Assembly: GCA_016194825.1 (NCBI GenBank)
Contig: JACQAR010000058.1
Span: 1-12,267 of the forward strand
Direction of reading: 5' to 3'
From: Chlamydiia bacterium
GTDB taxonomy: Bacteria; Chlamydiota; Chlamydiia; Chlamydiales; SM23-39
DNA: 12,267 bases
Made by a program: the position numbers and the translations under genes. The notes beneath the pieces were generated by a model. The model worked only from the letters and a program-made list of their open reading frames with translations. It searched no databases and was not told the origin of the DNA. Positions 1 through 6,341 of this stretch are shown here, one piece after another (position 1 is the first letter of the stretch; each line of letters starts with the position of its first letter).

Positions 1-592
1 ACCGGATCGGCACATTGGTCTTTTTGTTTTCTGCGATAAAAGGAGTCGGACGAGTCCTCTCTCGAGACCAGGTCTGAATTTTCTCAAAGAGCTCTCCTCT
101 TCCCACTTGATCGATTTCCATTGTTTGAGGGTCTTGATACACCTGCGGATAGGAAAACTGCAGCCCCCAAAAAACACTCCCTTCTCCCATCGACATCGAT
201 CGGAATTGTCCATCGAGCGAAGAATAGGAAAAAAAATGGGCCTGCACTTGGACAACTGGACGGGCAATTTTAGCTAAAAACCCTTTCCCCACCACCTCTT
301 GGAGCCAGATCGCATTCCTGTCATGCACCCATGCGCAGGCTAAAATTTTTCGCAGCTCGCGATCTGTGGGAACTTTCCCCTGTTTGAGCGCTGCGATCCA
401 CTCAGCAAAGACAGATACAAAGCGGCTAGGCTCCAGCACCTTCCCATCAAAAATCCCCGTCAGAGGGACAATGGCAAAGGAGCCATCCAAGAGCTCTGCT
501 AACTCCCCCTCATCACAAAGGACAGCCAACTTCAGCCATTTGGAGGCTTGGAAAGTTCCTTCAGCGTTGTGGTTCGAGATGCGCAGTTCCAT
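1..592 (-). CDS. Unrecognised conserved-looking protein, 3' end off the left edge
   Basis: An uninterrupted minus-strand reading frame runs from an ATG at 592 to the window edge, giving 197 codons and no stop. The protein begins MELRISNHNAEGTFQASKW and continues as a soluble, mixed alpha/beta-looking sequence rich in aromatic residues (for example FFSYSSLDGQ and VFWGLQFSYPQVY). I see no signal peptide, membrane segment or catalytic motif that I recognise. The start lies 32 bases inside the 3' end of lspA, so it is probably the fourth gene of the nrdR-dksA-lspA operon and translationally coupled. No strong ribosome binding site precedes the ATG, so an internal start remains possible. The overlap, the long stop-free frame and amino-acid use like its neighbours argue that the gene is real. 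No function is proposed. Confidence 0.7.
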   Translation of the reverse strand, partial: MELRISNHNAEGTFQASKWLKLAVLCDEGELAELLDGSFAIVPLTGIFDGKVLEPSRFVSVFAEWIAALKQGKVPTDRELRKILACAWVHDRNAIWLQEVVGKGFLAKIARPVVQVQAHFFSYSSLDGQFRSMSMGEGSVFWGLQFSYPQVYQDPQTMEIDQVGRGELFEKIQTWSRERTRPTPFIAENKKTNVPIR

Positions 593-1091
593 GATCTTTG
601 GGGGTAAGTACAAGCCAAATCGCACCCAGCGTGATGCATGAATCGGCTACATTAAAAATCGGGAATGTATGTCCCCAGAAACGAAAATGGATGAAATCAA
701 TGACATGTCCATACAGACAATAGTCCAGAGCATTGCCCAATGCGCCGGTTGCAATGAGCCAAGGCGCCAGTTTTTTTTCGCGGCGCCAGAGTAAAAAGAA
801 GATCAGTGCTGCAATGATGAGAGATCGCAGCGAAAATAAGAGGGTCGAGTGTCCTGGGAATAGCCCCCAAGCTGCGCCTGTATTGAAAGCCGTATTGAAA
901 GAACAGCTGAGGGCGCCAGAAGAAAAAAAGGGAATGCCCCCAAACGGATATGTCCCGCCCCACTGCATGTAGGGAATGTGGTGGAGGGCAAAGTATTTGG
1001 AAGCCATATCGAGGAGGAAGAGAGCGAAAAAGAAGAGGAATTTCACAAGCGGCAGCTGCAAAACTGCTTTTGAGTTTTGCAGTTTGCTCAT
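561..1091 (-). CDS. lspA: Lipoprotein signal peptidase (signal peptidase II)
   Basis: This inner-membrane aspartyl protease removes the signal peptide of diacylated prolipoproteins ahead of the lipobox cysteine. Starting at ATG 1091 the protein is 176 residues with about four hydrophobic segments. The family blocks are visible: D28-x2-SK, N70-TGAAWG, GALGN with catalytic Asp123, and FNVADS with catalytic Asp150. The usual Arg after the first catalytic Asp (GN-x2-DR) is Tyr here. I chose the ATG at 1091 because it overlaps the dksA stop as ATGA and has an AAGGG-type site upstream; a start six codons earlier (1109) lies inside dksA. The binding protein encoded at 2280 carries a lipobox and is a likely substrate. 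Translational coupling to dksA is inferred from the overlap. Confidence 0.93.
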   Translation of the reverse strand: MSKLQNSKAVLQLPLVKFLFFFALFLLDMASKYFALHHIPYMQWGGTYPFGGIPFFSSGALSCSFNTAFNTGAAWGLFPGHSTLLFSLRSLIIAALIFFLLWRREKKLAPWLIATGALGNALDYCLYGHVIDFIHFRFWGHTFPIFNVADSCITLGAIWLVLTPKDHGTAHLEPQR

Positions 1092-1453
1092 AGAAGCCCT
1101 TTTTCGCATTTCTCTTGTGCTTTCACCGTCATCGTCGCATAAGGGATCGCTTCAAGGCGCTTGATGGGAATCTCTTCTCCCGAGATATCACACACCCCAT
1201 ACGTCCCCTCATCGATCTTCTCCAGGGCCCTTTCAATTTGTCGCAGAAGGCCAAATTCTTTATTCGTCACTTCCAAGTTGATGCTTTTTACGAAATCGTC
1301 CGTTCCTTCATCCGCTGAGTGTTGCGAATACCCCTTGGATTGATCTGGCTCAGTCACCTCTTTTTTGGTTCCCTGTAGGGCACGCAAAACTTGGGTTTTC
1401 ATTTCTTCCAAGCGTTTTTTAAAATAGGCGAGTTCATTTTTCTTCAACGGCAT
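1088..1453 (-). CDS. dksA: DksA/TraR-family regulator lacking the zinc-finger cysteines
   Basis: DksA/TraR proteins enter the secondary channel of RNA polymerase and modulate transcription of stress and ribosomal genes. From ATG 1453 the product is 121 residues, with an N-terminal coiled-coil-like helix pair (about 5-80) and the C-terminal DksA block GTYGVCDISGEEIPIKRLEAI at 83-103. The GEEIP-x-RL-x-AIPYA signature is clear, but of the four zinc ligands expected with C-x2-C-x17-C-x2-C spacing only Cys88 remains. The other positions are Ser91, Thr109 and Ala112. The ATG at 1453 follows a good AGGAAAAGGG site; an earlier ATG at 1468 has none. The gene overlaps the end of nrdR by 20 bases and lspA by ATGA. 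The family assignment is firm; the mechanism without the zinc site is unknown. Confidence 0.88.
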   Translation of the reverse strand: MPLKKNELAYFKKRLEEMKTQVLRALQGTKKEVTEPDQSKGYSQHSADEGTDDFVKSINLEVTNKEFGLLRQIERALEKIDEGTYGVCDISGEEIPIKRLEAIPYATMTVKAQEKCEKGLL

Positions 1454-1916
1454 ATCCCTTTTCCTCATGTTCTGGTTCTAATGACTGGATTGCTTCCACC
1501 AATTCGCGAATATCTTTGAATCTCTTGTAAACACACGCAAAGCGGATGTAGGCTACCATATCAGTTTTTTTCAGGTGCTGCATGACGATATCCCCTAATT
1601 CGTGGCTTTCGATTTCACGAATTCCTTTAGCCAGCAGATCTACTTTGATCCGATCCGCGATGGCGCGCACAGTATCGTGGCTAATCCGAGTATGACGACA
1701 TGCTGCATCCATGCCGTGGATCAACTTCTCTTGTTGGAAATCCTCGTACGTGCCGTCCCGTTTTTTCACTTGTAATGTCAAATCGACCGTCTCAAATGTC
1801 GTGAAGCGGCGCATACACTGCCCGCACTCTCGGCGTCGACGAATGGCATTGATCTCAGCTGCCTCTCGAGAATCGGTGACTTTTGACTCTTCATGGTGGC
1901 AAAAAGGACATCTCAT
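1434..1916 (-). CDS. nrdR: Transcriptional repressor NrdR (ribonucleotide reductase regulator)
   Basis: NrdR senses ATP/dATP through an ATP-cone and represses ribonucleotide reductase genes by binding paired NrdR boxes. The protein of 160 residues starts with the canonical MRCPFC. Its zinc ribbon uses Cys3, Cys6, Cys31 and Cys34, with the conserved VTDSREA and IRRRREC stretches between the two pairs. The ATP-cone follows from about residue 48 to 138 (VKKRDGTYEDFQQEKL through YIRFACVYKRF). I chose ATG 1916 because it restores the family's usual N-terminus; a TTG seven codons upstream (1937) keeps the frame but has no support. It is the first gene of the overlapping operon with dksA and lspA. 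Its start lies 13 bases from the edge of a large inverted repeat at 1929-2009, which may affect its expression. Confidence 0.95.
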   Translation of the reverse strand: MRCPFCHHEESKVTDSREAAEINAIRRRRECGQCMRRFTTFETVDLTLQVKKRDGTYEDFQQEKLIHGMDAACRHTRISHDTVRAIADRIKVDLLAKGIREIESHELGDIVMQHLKKTDMVAYIRFACVYKRFKDIRELVEAIQSLEPEHEEKGYAVEEK

Positions 1917-1928
1917 ACGAGCTTTATT

Positions 1929-2009
1929 TATATCCAAGTAAACTCAAAGGTTGGGTTTTAGCTGCACCGGCATTGCCAAACTCCCGCCCTTTGAATTCAC
2001 TTGGATATA
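1929..2009. repeat. Large imperfect inverted repeat upstream of nrdR
   Basis: Two 22-base arms (1929-1950 and 1988-2009) are reverse complements with only two mismatches, separated by a 37-base spacer. The spacer can add a smaller stem by pairing GGGTTT (1953-1958) with AAACTCCC (1978-1985). No T-run follows either arm, so a standard intrinsic terminator is unlikely. On the minus strand the upstream arm overlaps the likely -10 element and the downstream arm ends 13 bases before the nrdR start codon. The structure could therefore be a paired operator or a leader hairpin. The pairing is read directly from the sequence; the function is inferred. Confidence 0.75.
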
Positions 2010-2032
2010 GAACCTCAAGAATTTATTGTGAA
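2004..2032 (-). promoter_or_regulatory. Candidate promoter for the nrdR operon
   Basis: On the minus strand, TTCACA (2027-2032) is followed after exactly 17 bases by TATATC (2004-2009), a fair match to the major bacterial sigma factor consensus. The -10 hexamer lies inside the upstream arm of the inverted repeat at 1929-2009. Transcription would begin near 1997 and give a leader of about 80 bases before nrdR. Readthrough from the upstream tRNA-Ser gene is an alternative or additional source of transcript. Confidence 0.4.
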
Positions 2033-2096
2033 CAAATTTTATTTTCACGGAGAGAGAGAACCCCTCTGTGGCTCGCTTCTCTCCTACGCTTTGCTA

Positions 2097-2183
2097 CGGA
2101 GAGAGTGGGATTCGAACCCACGATACACTTTCATGTATACACGCTTTCCAAGCGTGCTCCTTAAGCCACTCGGACATCTCTCC
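2097..2183 (-). tRNA. tRNA-Ser (anticodon GGA)
   Basis: The minus strand folds as a class II tRNA. The seven-base acceptor arms GGAGAGA and TCTCTCC pair, followed by the serine-type discriminator G at 2097. The anticodon stem CACGC/GCGTG encloses the loop TTGGAAA, giving anticodon GGA, which reads UCC and UCU. A long variable arm with an ATAC/GTAT stem and the T-arm GTGGG-TTCGAAT-CCCAC complete the serine pattern. The 3' CCA is not encoded (TAG follows the discriminator), so it must be added by a nucleotidyltransferase. Upstream it has its own promoter; downstream lies the nrdR operon on the same strand. Confidence 0.97.
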
Positions 2184-2196
2184 AAAGAGCGTCACG

Positions 2197-2225
2197 ATTC
2201 TAACCCATAAACCAAAAAAAAACAA
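2197..2225 (-). promoter_or_regulatory. Promoter of tRNA-Ser
   Basis: On the minus strand TTGTTT (2220-2225) and TAGAAT (2197-2202) are separated by 17 bases that include an A/T-rich run. The predicted start near 2190 lies about seven bases before the mature tRNA 5' end at 2183, a typical distance for a tRNA gene with a short leader. Confidence 0.65.
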
Positions 2226-2248
2226 GAAATACGCTCTATCAAGCTTGC

Positions 2249-2277
2249 AAATATCAGAAGAAAAAGCGATGATATTT
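2249..2277. repeat. Small inverted repeat at the metal transporter start
   Basis: AAATATCA (2249-2256) and TGATATTT (2270-2277) are perfect reverse complements separated by 13 bases, ending two bases before the GTG start of the binding-protein gene. They could be a repressor half-site pair for metal-dependent control, or a leader hairpin that limits translation. A possible promoter, TTGCAA (2245-2250) and GATGAT (2268-2273) with 17-base spacing, overlaps the repeat but would start transcription almost at the GTG, so it is doubtful. The match does not resemble a full Zur or Fur box. Confidence 0.4.
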
Positions 2278-2279
2278 AT

Positions 2280-3161
2280 GTGAAAAAGTGGTTTTTTTTC
2301 TCCCTCCTAGTTTTATTTGTAACCGGCTGCAGCAATAGACCAAAATCTTGCCCCTGCAATCGCCCAATAGCCCTAGTCAGCATCGCCCCCTACCAGCACC
2401 TAGTAGAGCGGATTGCCGGCCCCTATCTGAGCGTACAAACCATCGTGCCCCAGAATACTAACCCCCACGCTTTTGAACCTACCGCAAGACAAGTCCTCGA
2501 GCTGGCTCAAGGAGTCGTCTGGTTCCGCATCGGAGAGCCATTTGAAGACAAAATCCTCCCCATCATGAAGGAGCGCAACCACGATCTTTGGATTCTCGAT
2601 CTCAGAGAAGGAATAGATCTCATTCCAGAATCAGCAGACCATTTACACTGCCATCACTGCGCCATGGAACACCTCGACCGCCATATCTGGATGAGCCCGA
2701 AACTGACCAAAATCCAGGTAGAGGCCATCGTCGACATGTTGCGGGAGCGCTTCCCCGAACATGCACTCGAATTTGAACAAAACGGGATGCGCCTCCTCCA
2801 AGATCTGACCGAATTGGACCTCGAAATTGCCGCGCTCTTAGAACCAGTCCAAAAACGGCAAATTTTAGTCTCTCACCCCGCTTTCGGCTATTTTTGCCGC
2901 GACTACGGGATCGAGCAACTTTCGGTAGAATACGAAGGAAAAGACCCCCGCCCCCGCCATCTCGAAAAAATCCTCGACAAAGCAGTGGAAAATACGCTGC
3001 AATTTTCCTTGGCCCTCCCCCAGTACAACAACAAAGGTGCGCAACTGATCGCAGAAAGGCTGCATGTCCCCGTCAAATGGATCGACCCTTACTCTCCCGA
3101 TTATTTCGATACGATGCGCCACTTAGCCCATCTCATCGCGGATTCGGAGAATGACCAATAA
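2280..3161 (+). CDS. Zinc/manganese ABC transporter substrate-binding lipoprotein (ZnuA/TroA family)
   Basis: This is the extracytoplasmic receptor of a cluster 9 metal importer, delivering Zn2+ or Mn2+ to the membrane permease. The 293-residue protein starts at GTG 2280. It has a positively charged N-terminus, a hydrophobic stretch, and a lipobox VTGC with the lipidated cysteine at 17. Likely metal ligands in the family's order are His63 (NPHAFEP), His135 (DRHIWMSP), His199 (VSHPAFGY) and Asp269 (WIDPYSPD). A short His/Cys-rich loop, HLHCHHCAMEH at 121-131, replaces the longer His-rich loop of many ZnuA proteins. Its end overlaps the ATPase gene by 11 bases. The GTG is supported because the ATG two bases upstream runs straight into TGA. 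The family is certain; the choice between zinc and manganese is not. Confidence 0.92.
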   Translation: MKKWFFFSLLVLFVTGCSNRPKSCPCNRPIALVSIAPYQHLVERIAGPYLSVQTIVPQNTNPHAFEPTARQVLELAQGVVWFRIGEPFEDKILPIMKERNHDLWILDLREGIDLIPESADHLHCHHCAMEHLDRHIWMSPKLTKIQVEAIVDMLRERFPEHALEFEQNGMRLLQDLTELDLEIAALLEPVQKRQILVSHPAFGYFCRDYGIEQLSVEYEGKDPRPRHLEKILDKAVENTLQFSLALPQYNNKGAQLIAERLHVPVKWIDPYSPDYFDTMRHLAHLIADSENDQ

Positions 3162-3912
3162 AAGAGCCATAGAAATCTCCAATCTCAGCTTCTCTTACCA
3201 GGGGTTTGCGATCCTCAAAAAGATCCAGCTACGAGTGGAAATGGGGGAATGCATCGGGATCATTGGCCCGAATGGAGGGGGGAAAACGACTTTTTTGAAA
3301 TTGCTGATGGGCTTTTTAAAACCGCAAGCGGGCACAGTGACACTATTCGGACACCCCCCAGAAAAAGGCAGGACCCGGATCGGATACGTTCCCCAAATCC
3401 ACCGAATGGATCGAGATTTTCCGATCACCGTCGGAGAGCTGATTCTGCTTGGCAACCTCTCAAAAATCCCTAAAATCGGCGCCATTCCCAAAGAGCTCGA
3501 AGACCAGGCAGATGCGCTCATGGAAGAGCTCGGACTGCTCGCATATAAAAAGCAGCCCTTCGCCTCCCTTTCGGGAGGACAGGCGCAAAAAGCCCTGTTT
3601 TGCCGAGCGCTCCTCTCTGACCCAGATCTGCTCCTTCTCGACGAACCCATCGCTAATGTCGATCCCCATTCCACAAAACAAATCCTGACCAAACTCGATG
3701 CACTGCGAGGACAAAAAACCATTTTATTCGTCACTCACGATCTACCGACGATCCTTGAACGGGTCGATCGGATTCTTTGCATCCATGGACATCTCCATTC
3801 GCTGCTGCCTGCCCAGGTCTGCGAACACTTCGCGCTTGGGCTGTACCACACACCCCTGATCGACCTTCCAAAAAATCACTTTGAGAGCTGCCATGACTGC
3901 GCTACTCATTGA
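3151..3912 (+). CDS. Zinc/manganese ABC transporter ATPase (ZnuC/MntB type)
   Basis: This cytoplasmic subunit powers metal import by ATP hydrolysis. The 253-residue protein contains Walker A GPNGGGKTT (39-47), Q-loop Gln82 (YVPQIHRMDRDFP, typical of the metal-transporter ATPases), signature LSGGQ (140-144), Walker B LLLLDEP with Asp164 and Glu165, D-loop NVDPHS, and H-loop His196 (FVTHD). It begins 11 bases inside the binding-protein gene, and the permease starts 20 bases before its stop, so the three proteins are very probably co-translated. An unusual feature is a C-terminal His/Cys cluster, HFESCHDCATH (243-253), which could bind metal. Motifs are read directly; a sensing role for the tail is only a guess. 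Confidence 0.94.
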   Translation: MTNKRAIEISNLSFSYQGFAILKKIQLRVEMGECIGIIGPNGGGKTTFLKLLMGFLKPQAGTVTLFGHPPEKGRTRIGYVPQIHRMDRDFPITVGELILLGNLSKIPKIGAIPKELEDQADALMEELGLLAYKKQPFASLSGGQAQKALFCRALLSDPDLLLLDEPIANVDPHSTKQILTKLDALRGQKTILFVTHDLPTILERVDRILCIHGHLHSLLPAQVCEHFALGLYHTPLIDLPKNHFESCHDCATH

Positions 3913-4726
3913 CCCCTTTTTCCTAACAGCCGTAGCAGCAAGCCTACTCGCTTCGATTGCGAGTGGGACGATCGGCACATATGTGATCGTCAAAAGAATC
4001 GCCTTTATTGCTGGAAGCATTTCCCACTCCGTATTAGGCGGGATGGGACTGTGCCTTTGGCTCAAAAGAACCCTCGACTGGCATTGGCTTTCCCCTCTAT
4101 TTGGCGCGTTTGCCGCCGCCATTGGCGCAGCCCTGTTGATCGGCTATATCCACCTGCGCTATCGAGAGCGAGAAGATGCCATCATCGCCTCCGTCTGGTC
4201 GACAGGGATGGCGATCGGCGTCATCTTTTTAGCGATGACCCCCGGGACCAACGTTGAGCTAGTGAATTATTTATTTGGGAATATTCTCTGGATCCGCAGC
4301 GAAGATCTCTGGCTGCTGGCTGGCTTAGACCTTTTCTTAATCAGCGCAATCGCCCTCTATTACCGCCGCTTTTTGATGCTCTGTTTTGATGAAGAGCAGG
4401 CACTCCTCCAGGGCGTGCCAGTCCGCAGACTCTACCTTCTTCTATTGAGCCTTGTCGCCATCTCCATTGTTTTGTTGATCCAGATCATTGGCACCATCTT
4501 GCTCATCGCCCTTCTCGCCATTCCTGCCATGACAGCCGCCCTATTTACCCGACGCCTCTTCACCATGATGTTGGGGGCTTCCCTATTTTCTATTCTCTAC
4601 AGCTTAAGCGGACTGTTCGCCTCCTATTTTCTCGATTGGCCCCCAGGCGCTACGATCGCCCTCGTCGCAGCCCTCGGCTACCTTGGGTTGCTGCCATACC
4701 GAAGATCTTTACTACCAAACCGTTAA
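3893..4726 (+). CDS. Zinc/manganese ABC transporter permease (ABC-3 family)
   Basis: This integral membrane subunit forms the metal channel of the importer. Starting at ATG 3893 it is 277 residues with about eight hydrophobic helices. It carries ABC-3 family features: an N-terminal GTYVIVKRIAFIAGSISHSVLGG block (the ISHSVLGG helix end is characteristic) and a cytoplasmic loop with RYREREDAIIASVWSTGMAIGV. Near the C-terminus are the conserved GTILLIALLAIPAMTA helix and the PPGATIALVAALGYLGL end. A TTG four codons upstream (3881) keeps the frame but is a weaker choice. The gene overlaps the ATPase gene by 20 bases and is the last member of the transporter operon; rplU has its own promoter seven bases downstream. 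Confidence 0.94.
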   Translation: MTALLIDPFFLTAVAASLLASIASGTIGTYVIVKRIAFIAGSISHSVLGGMGLCLWLKRTLDWHWLSPLFGAFAAAIGAALLIGYIHLRYREREDAIIASVWSTGMAIGVIFLAMTPGTNVELVNYLFGNILWIRSEDLWLLAGLDLFLISAIALYYRRFLMLCFDEEQALLQGVPVRRLYLLLLSLVAISIVLLIQIIGTILLIALLAIPAMTAALFTRRLFTMMLGASLFSILYSLSGLFASYFLDWPPGATIALVAALGYLGLLPYRRSLLPNR

Positions 4727-4732
4727 AAAATA

Positions 4733-4761
4733 TTGACCTTTGTGAACAAATCGCTTATGAT
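4733..4761 (+). promoter_or_regulatory. Promoter of the rplU-rpmA-obgE operon
   Basis: TTGACC (4733-4738) and TATGAT (4756-4761) are separated by exactly 17 bases. Each hexamer differs from the sigma-70-type consensus at one position, making this the best promoter match in the window. Transcription would begin near 4768, leaving a leader of about 16 bases with GGAG at 4775-4778 before the rplU ATG at 4784. The site lies right after the stop codon of the permease gene, so the ribosomal protein genes need not depend on transporter transcription. Confidence 0.8.
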
Positions 4762-4783
4762 ATCTCGCTATATTGGAGCACCT

Positions 4784-5092
4784 ATGGAAGCATTCATTCA
4801 AACCGGTGGGAAGCAATACCGAGTCAAAAAAGGAGACATCATCGATGTCGAATTGCTCGGCGAAGAGACCCACGTTCAATTCAATCAAGTTTTATTTTTG
4901 AAAGAAGGGCAAAACTACAAAGTCGATCCTGCGCACCTCCAAAAATGTGTCGTACACGGAGAAGTGCTGGGAGAGGTAAAAAGCCCTAAAGTCATCGCTT
5001 TTAAATATAAAAAGTGCAAAAACTACCGACGCACAGTTGGTCATCGCCAGCGATATACGCGCGTAAAAATCACGAACATCGCCCACGGATAA
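4784..5092 (+). CDS. rplU: Large ribosomal subunit protein bL21
   Basis: bL21 binds 23S rRNA in the 50S subunit. From ATG 4784 the protein is 102 residues, the usual length, and opens MEAFIQTGGKQYRVKKGDI, a textbook bL21 N-terminus. The conserved C-terminal KKCKNYRRTVGHRQRYTRVKI follows. A GGAG ribosome binding site lies five bases before the ATG. An earlier in-frame ATG would sit inside the -35 region of the promoter and would add a non-homologous extension, so it is rejected. It heads an operon with rpmA, 12 bases downstream, and obgE, an order widely conserved in bacteria. Confidence 0.97.
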   Translation: MEAFIQTGGKQYRVKKGDIIDVELLGEETHVQFNQVLFLKEGQNYKVDPAHLQKCVVHGEVLGEVKSPKVIAFKYKKCKNYRRTVGHRQRYTRVKITNIAHG

Positions 5093-5104
5093 CGGAGTTC
5101 AGAA

Positions 5105-5362
5105 ATGGCACATAAGAAAGGTCAAGGATCAACTCGCAACGGAAGAGATTCTCGCTCACAGCGTCTCGGCATCAAAGCGACGATGGGTGAATTCGTCACA
5201 ACAGGCAGCATTCTTGTGCGCCAATGTGGAACTAAATGGCATCCCGCAAAAAACGTAGGGGTAGGGAAAGACTTTACCCTCTTTGCTCTGACCGATGGCA
5301 TTGTCGCTTATCGGAAAGCAGACAAGACCTACGTGTCGGTGATCCCGCAAGCAGCGGAATGA
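5105..5362 (+). CDS. rpmA: Large ribosomal subunit protein bL27
   Basis: bL27 reaches toward the peptidyl transferase centre of the 50S subunit. The 85-residue protein has the standard N-terminus MAHKKGQGSTRNGRDSRSQRLG and the core block GSILVRQCGTKWHPAKNVGVGKDFTLFAL. There is no N-terminal extension of the kind that is cleaved in Firmicutes. A GGAG ribosome binding site (5095-5098) precedes the ATG. The gene lies between rplU and obgE with gaps of 12 and 13 bases, so the three are one transcription unit. Confidence 0.97.
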   Translation: MAHKKGQGSTRNGRDSRSQRLGIKATMGEFVTTGSILVRQCGTKWHPAKNVGVGKDFTLFALTDGIVAYRKADKTYVSVIPQAAE

Positions 5363-5375
5363 CTGAAGACCCCCT

Positions 5376-6341
5376 ATGTTTGTCGATCGAGTCACTCTGA
5401 GTTTATCGGCAGGCAAGGGGGGCAATGGCGTCATCGCCTGGCGCCGTGAAAAATTCATCCCCAAAGGTGGACCTGCTGGCGGGGATGGAGGCAAAGGCGG
5501 CTCTATCTATCTCATTACAGATCCGCAAGTCCACTCCCTCGAAGATTACCGTAACCGCCGGATCATTAAAGCCCAAAATGGCATGCCTGGCGCAGGCAAT
5601 GATTGCAAGGGAAAAAATGGCGAAGATCTCTACTTAAAAATCCCCTTAGGCACCCTCGTCAAAGATGCACAAACCGGCCAGGTTCTTTCCGATTTTACCC
5701 AAGAAGGGCAAACTTGGAAAATCTGCGCAGGCGGCATTGGCGGCAAAGGCAACAGTCGGTTCAAATCTTCCACCCACCAAGCCCCCTTCTTCTGCACAGA
5801 GGGCAAGCCGGGCGAATCGTGCGAAGTAGGCATGCCCAATGCGGGCAAATCGACGCTCATTTCAAAACTAGCGCATATCCACGTGAAAATTGCCCCCTAT
5901 CCTTTCACCACTCTCCGCCCGAATTTAGGGATCGTGGAATTTGACGACTTTTCTCGCATTCTCATTGCAGACATCCCTGGAATCATTGAAAAAGCCTCGG
6001 AAAACCGAGGGCTCGGATTTGAGTTTCTCAAGCACATTGAGCGCACTAGCGTTCTTGTCTTTCTGATAGAATTAGCACCCTTTGAAGAGCGAGACCCCTA
6101 CGAAGAATTTCTGATGCTACGGCGCGAATTAAGTGCGTATGACGCGCAACTGTTAGAAAAGCCCTATTTAGTGGTCCTCAATAAAATCGACAAAGAGGGA
6201 GCCCAAGAGCTAGCCGACCACTTTAAAAAGTGCTACGGACAAGAAAACATCTTTGAAATTTCAGCGCTTGAAGGAACGGGTCTAGATCCGATCAAAGAGG
6301 CGCTACAGCAATTACATCATTCTAGTTTGCATGGAATTTGA
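5376..6341 (+). CDS. obgE: GTPase Obg (CgtA/ObgE), with an in-frame deletion at the domain junction
   Basis: Obg is an essential GTPase of 50S subunit assembly and stress control. The 321-residue protein has the glycine-rich Obg fold (1-146, including KGGPAGGDGGKGG and GGKGNSRFKSSTHQAP). The G domain carries G1 GMPNAGKST (152-160), G2 PFTTLRPNLG (176-185), G3 DIPG (199-202), G4 NKID (269-272) and G5 SAL (296-298). The junction is abnormal. Family members have about 17 residues, usually containing LELK-x-ADVGLVG, between the GEPGE end of the Obg fold and the G1 loop; here only four (SCEV) separate GKPGE from GMPNAGKS. About 13 residues (39 bases) are missing near 5814-5830 without a frameshift, shortening the last Obg-fold strand and the first G-domain strand. 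Otherwise the protein is intact. Its stop overlaps the next gene by 11 bases. Confidence 0.93.
   Translation: MFVDRVTLSLSAGKGGNGVIAWRREKFIPKGGPAGGDGGKGGSIYLITDPQVHSLEDYRNRRIIKAQNGMPGAGNDCKGKNGEDLYLKIPLGTLVKDAQTGQVLSDFTQEGQTWKICAGGIGGKGNSRFKSSTHQAPFFCTEGKPGESCEVGMPNAGKSTLISKLAHIHVKIAPYPFTTLRPNLGIVEFDDFSRILIADIPGIIEKASENRGLGFEFLKHIERTSVLVFLIELAPFEERDPYEEFLMLRRELSAYDAQLLEKPYLVVLNKIDKEGAQELADHFKKCYGQENIFEISALEGTGLDPIKEALQQLHHSSLHGI

Noticed and set aside
1929..2009. NrdR boxes for autoregulation of nrdR
   Set aside because: The arms do not show the paired 16-bp box pattern with the expected spacing of about three helical turns.
2049..2084. Hairpin (GGAGAGAA with TTCTCTC) downstream of tRNA-Ser as an intrinsic terminator
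   Set aside because: The stem is only seven or eight pairs of repetitive purine/pyrimidine sequence with a 16-base loop, and no T-run follows on the minus strand.
2048..2106. Repeat of CGGAGAGAG beside the tRNA 3' end as an integration attachment site
   Set aside because: The match is about ten low-complexity bases, and there is no integrase or island boundary; the neighbouring genes are core genes.
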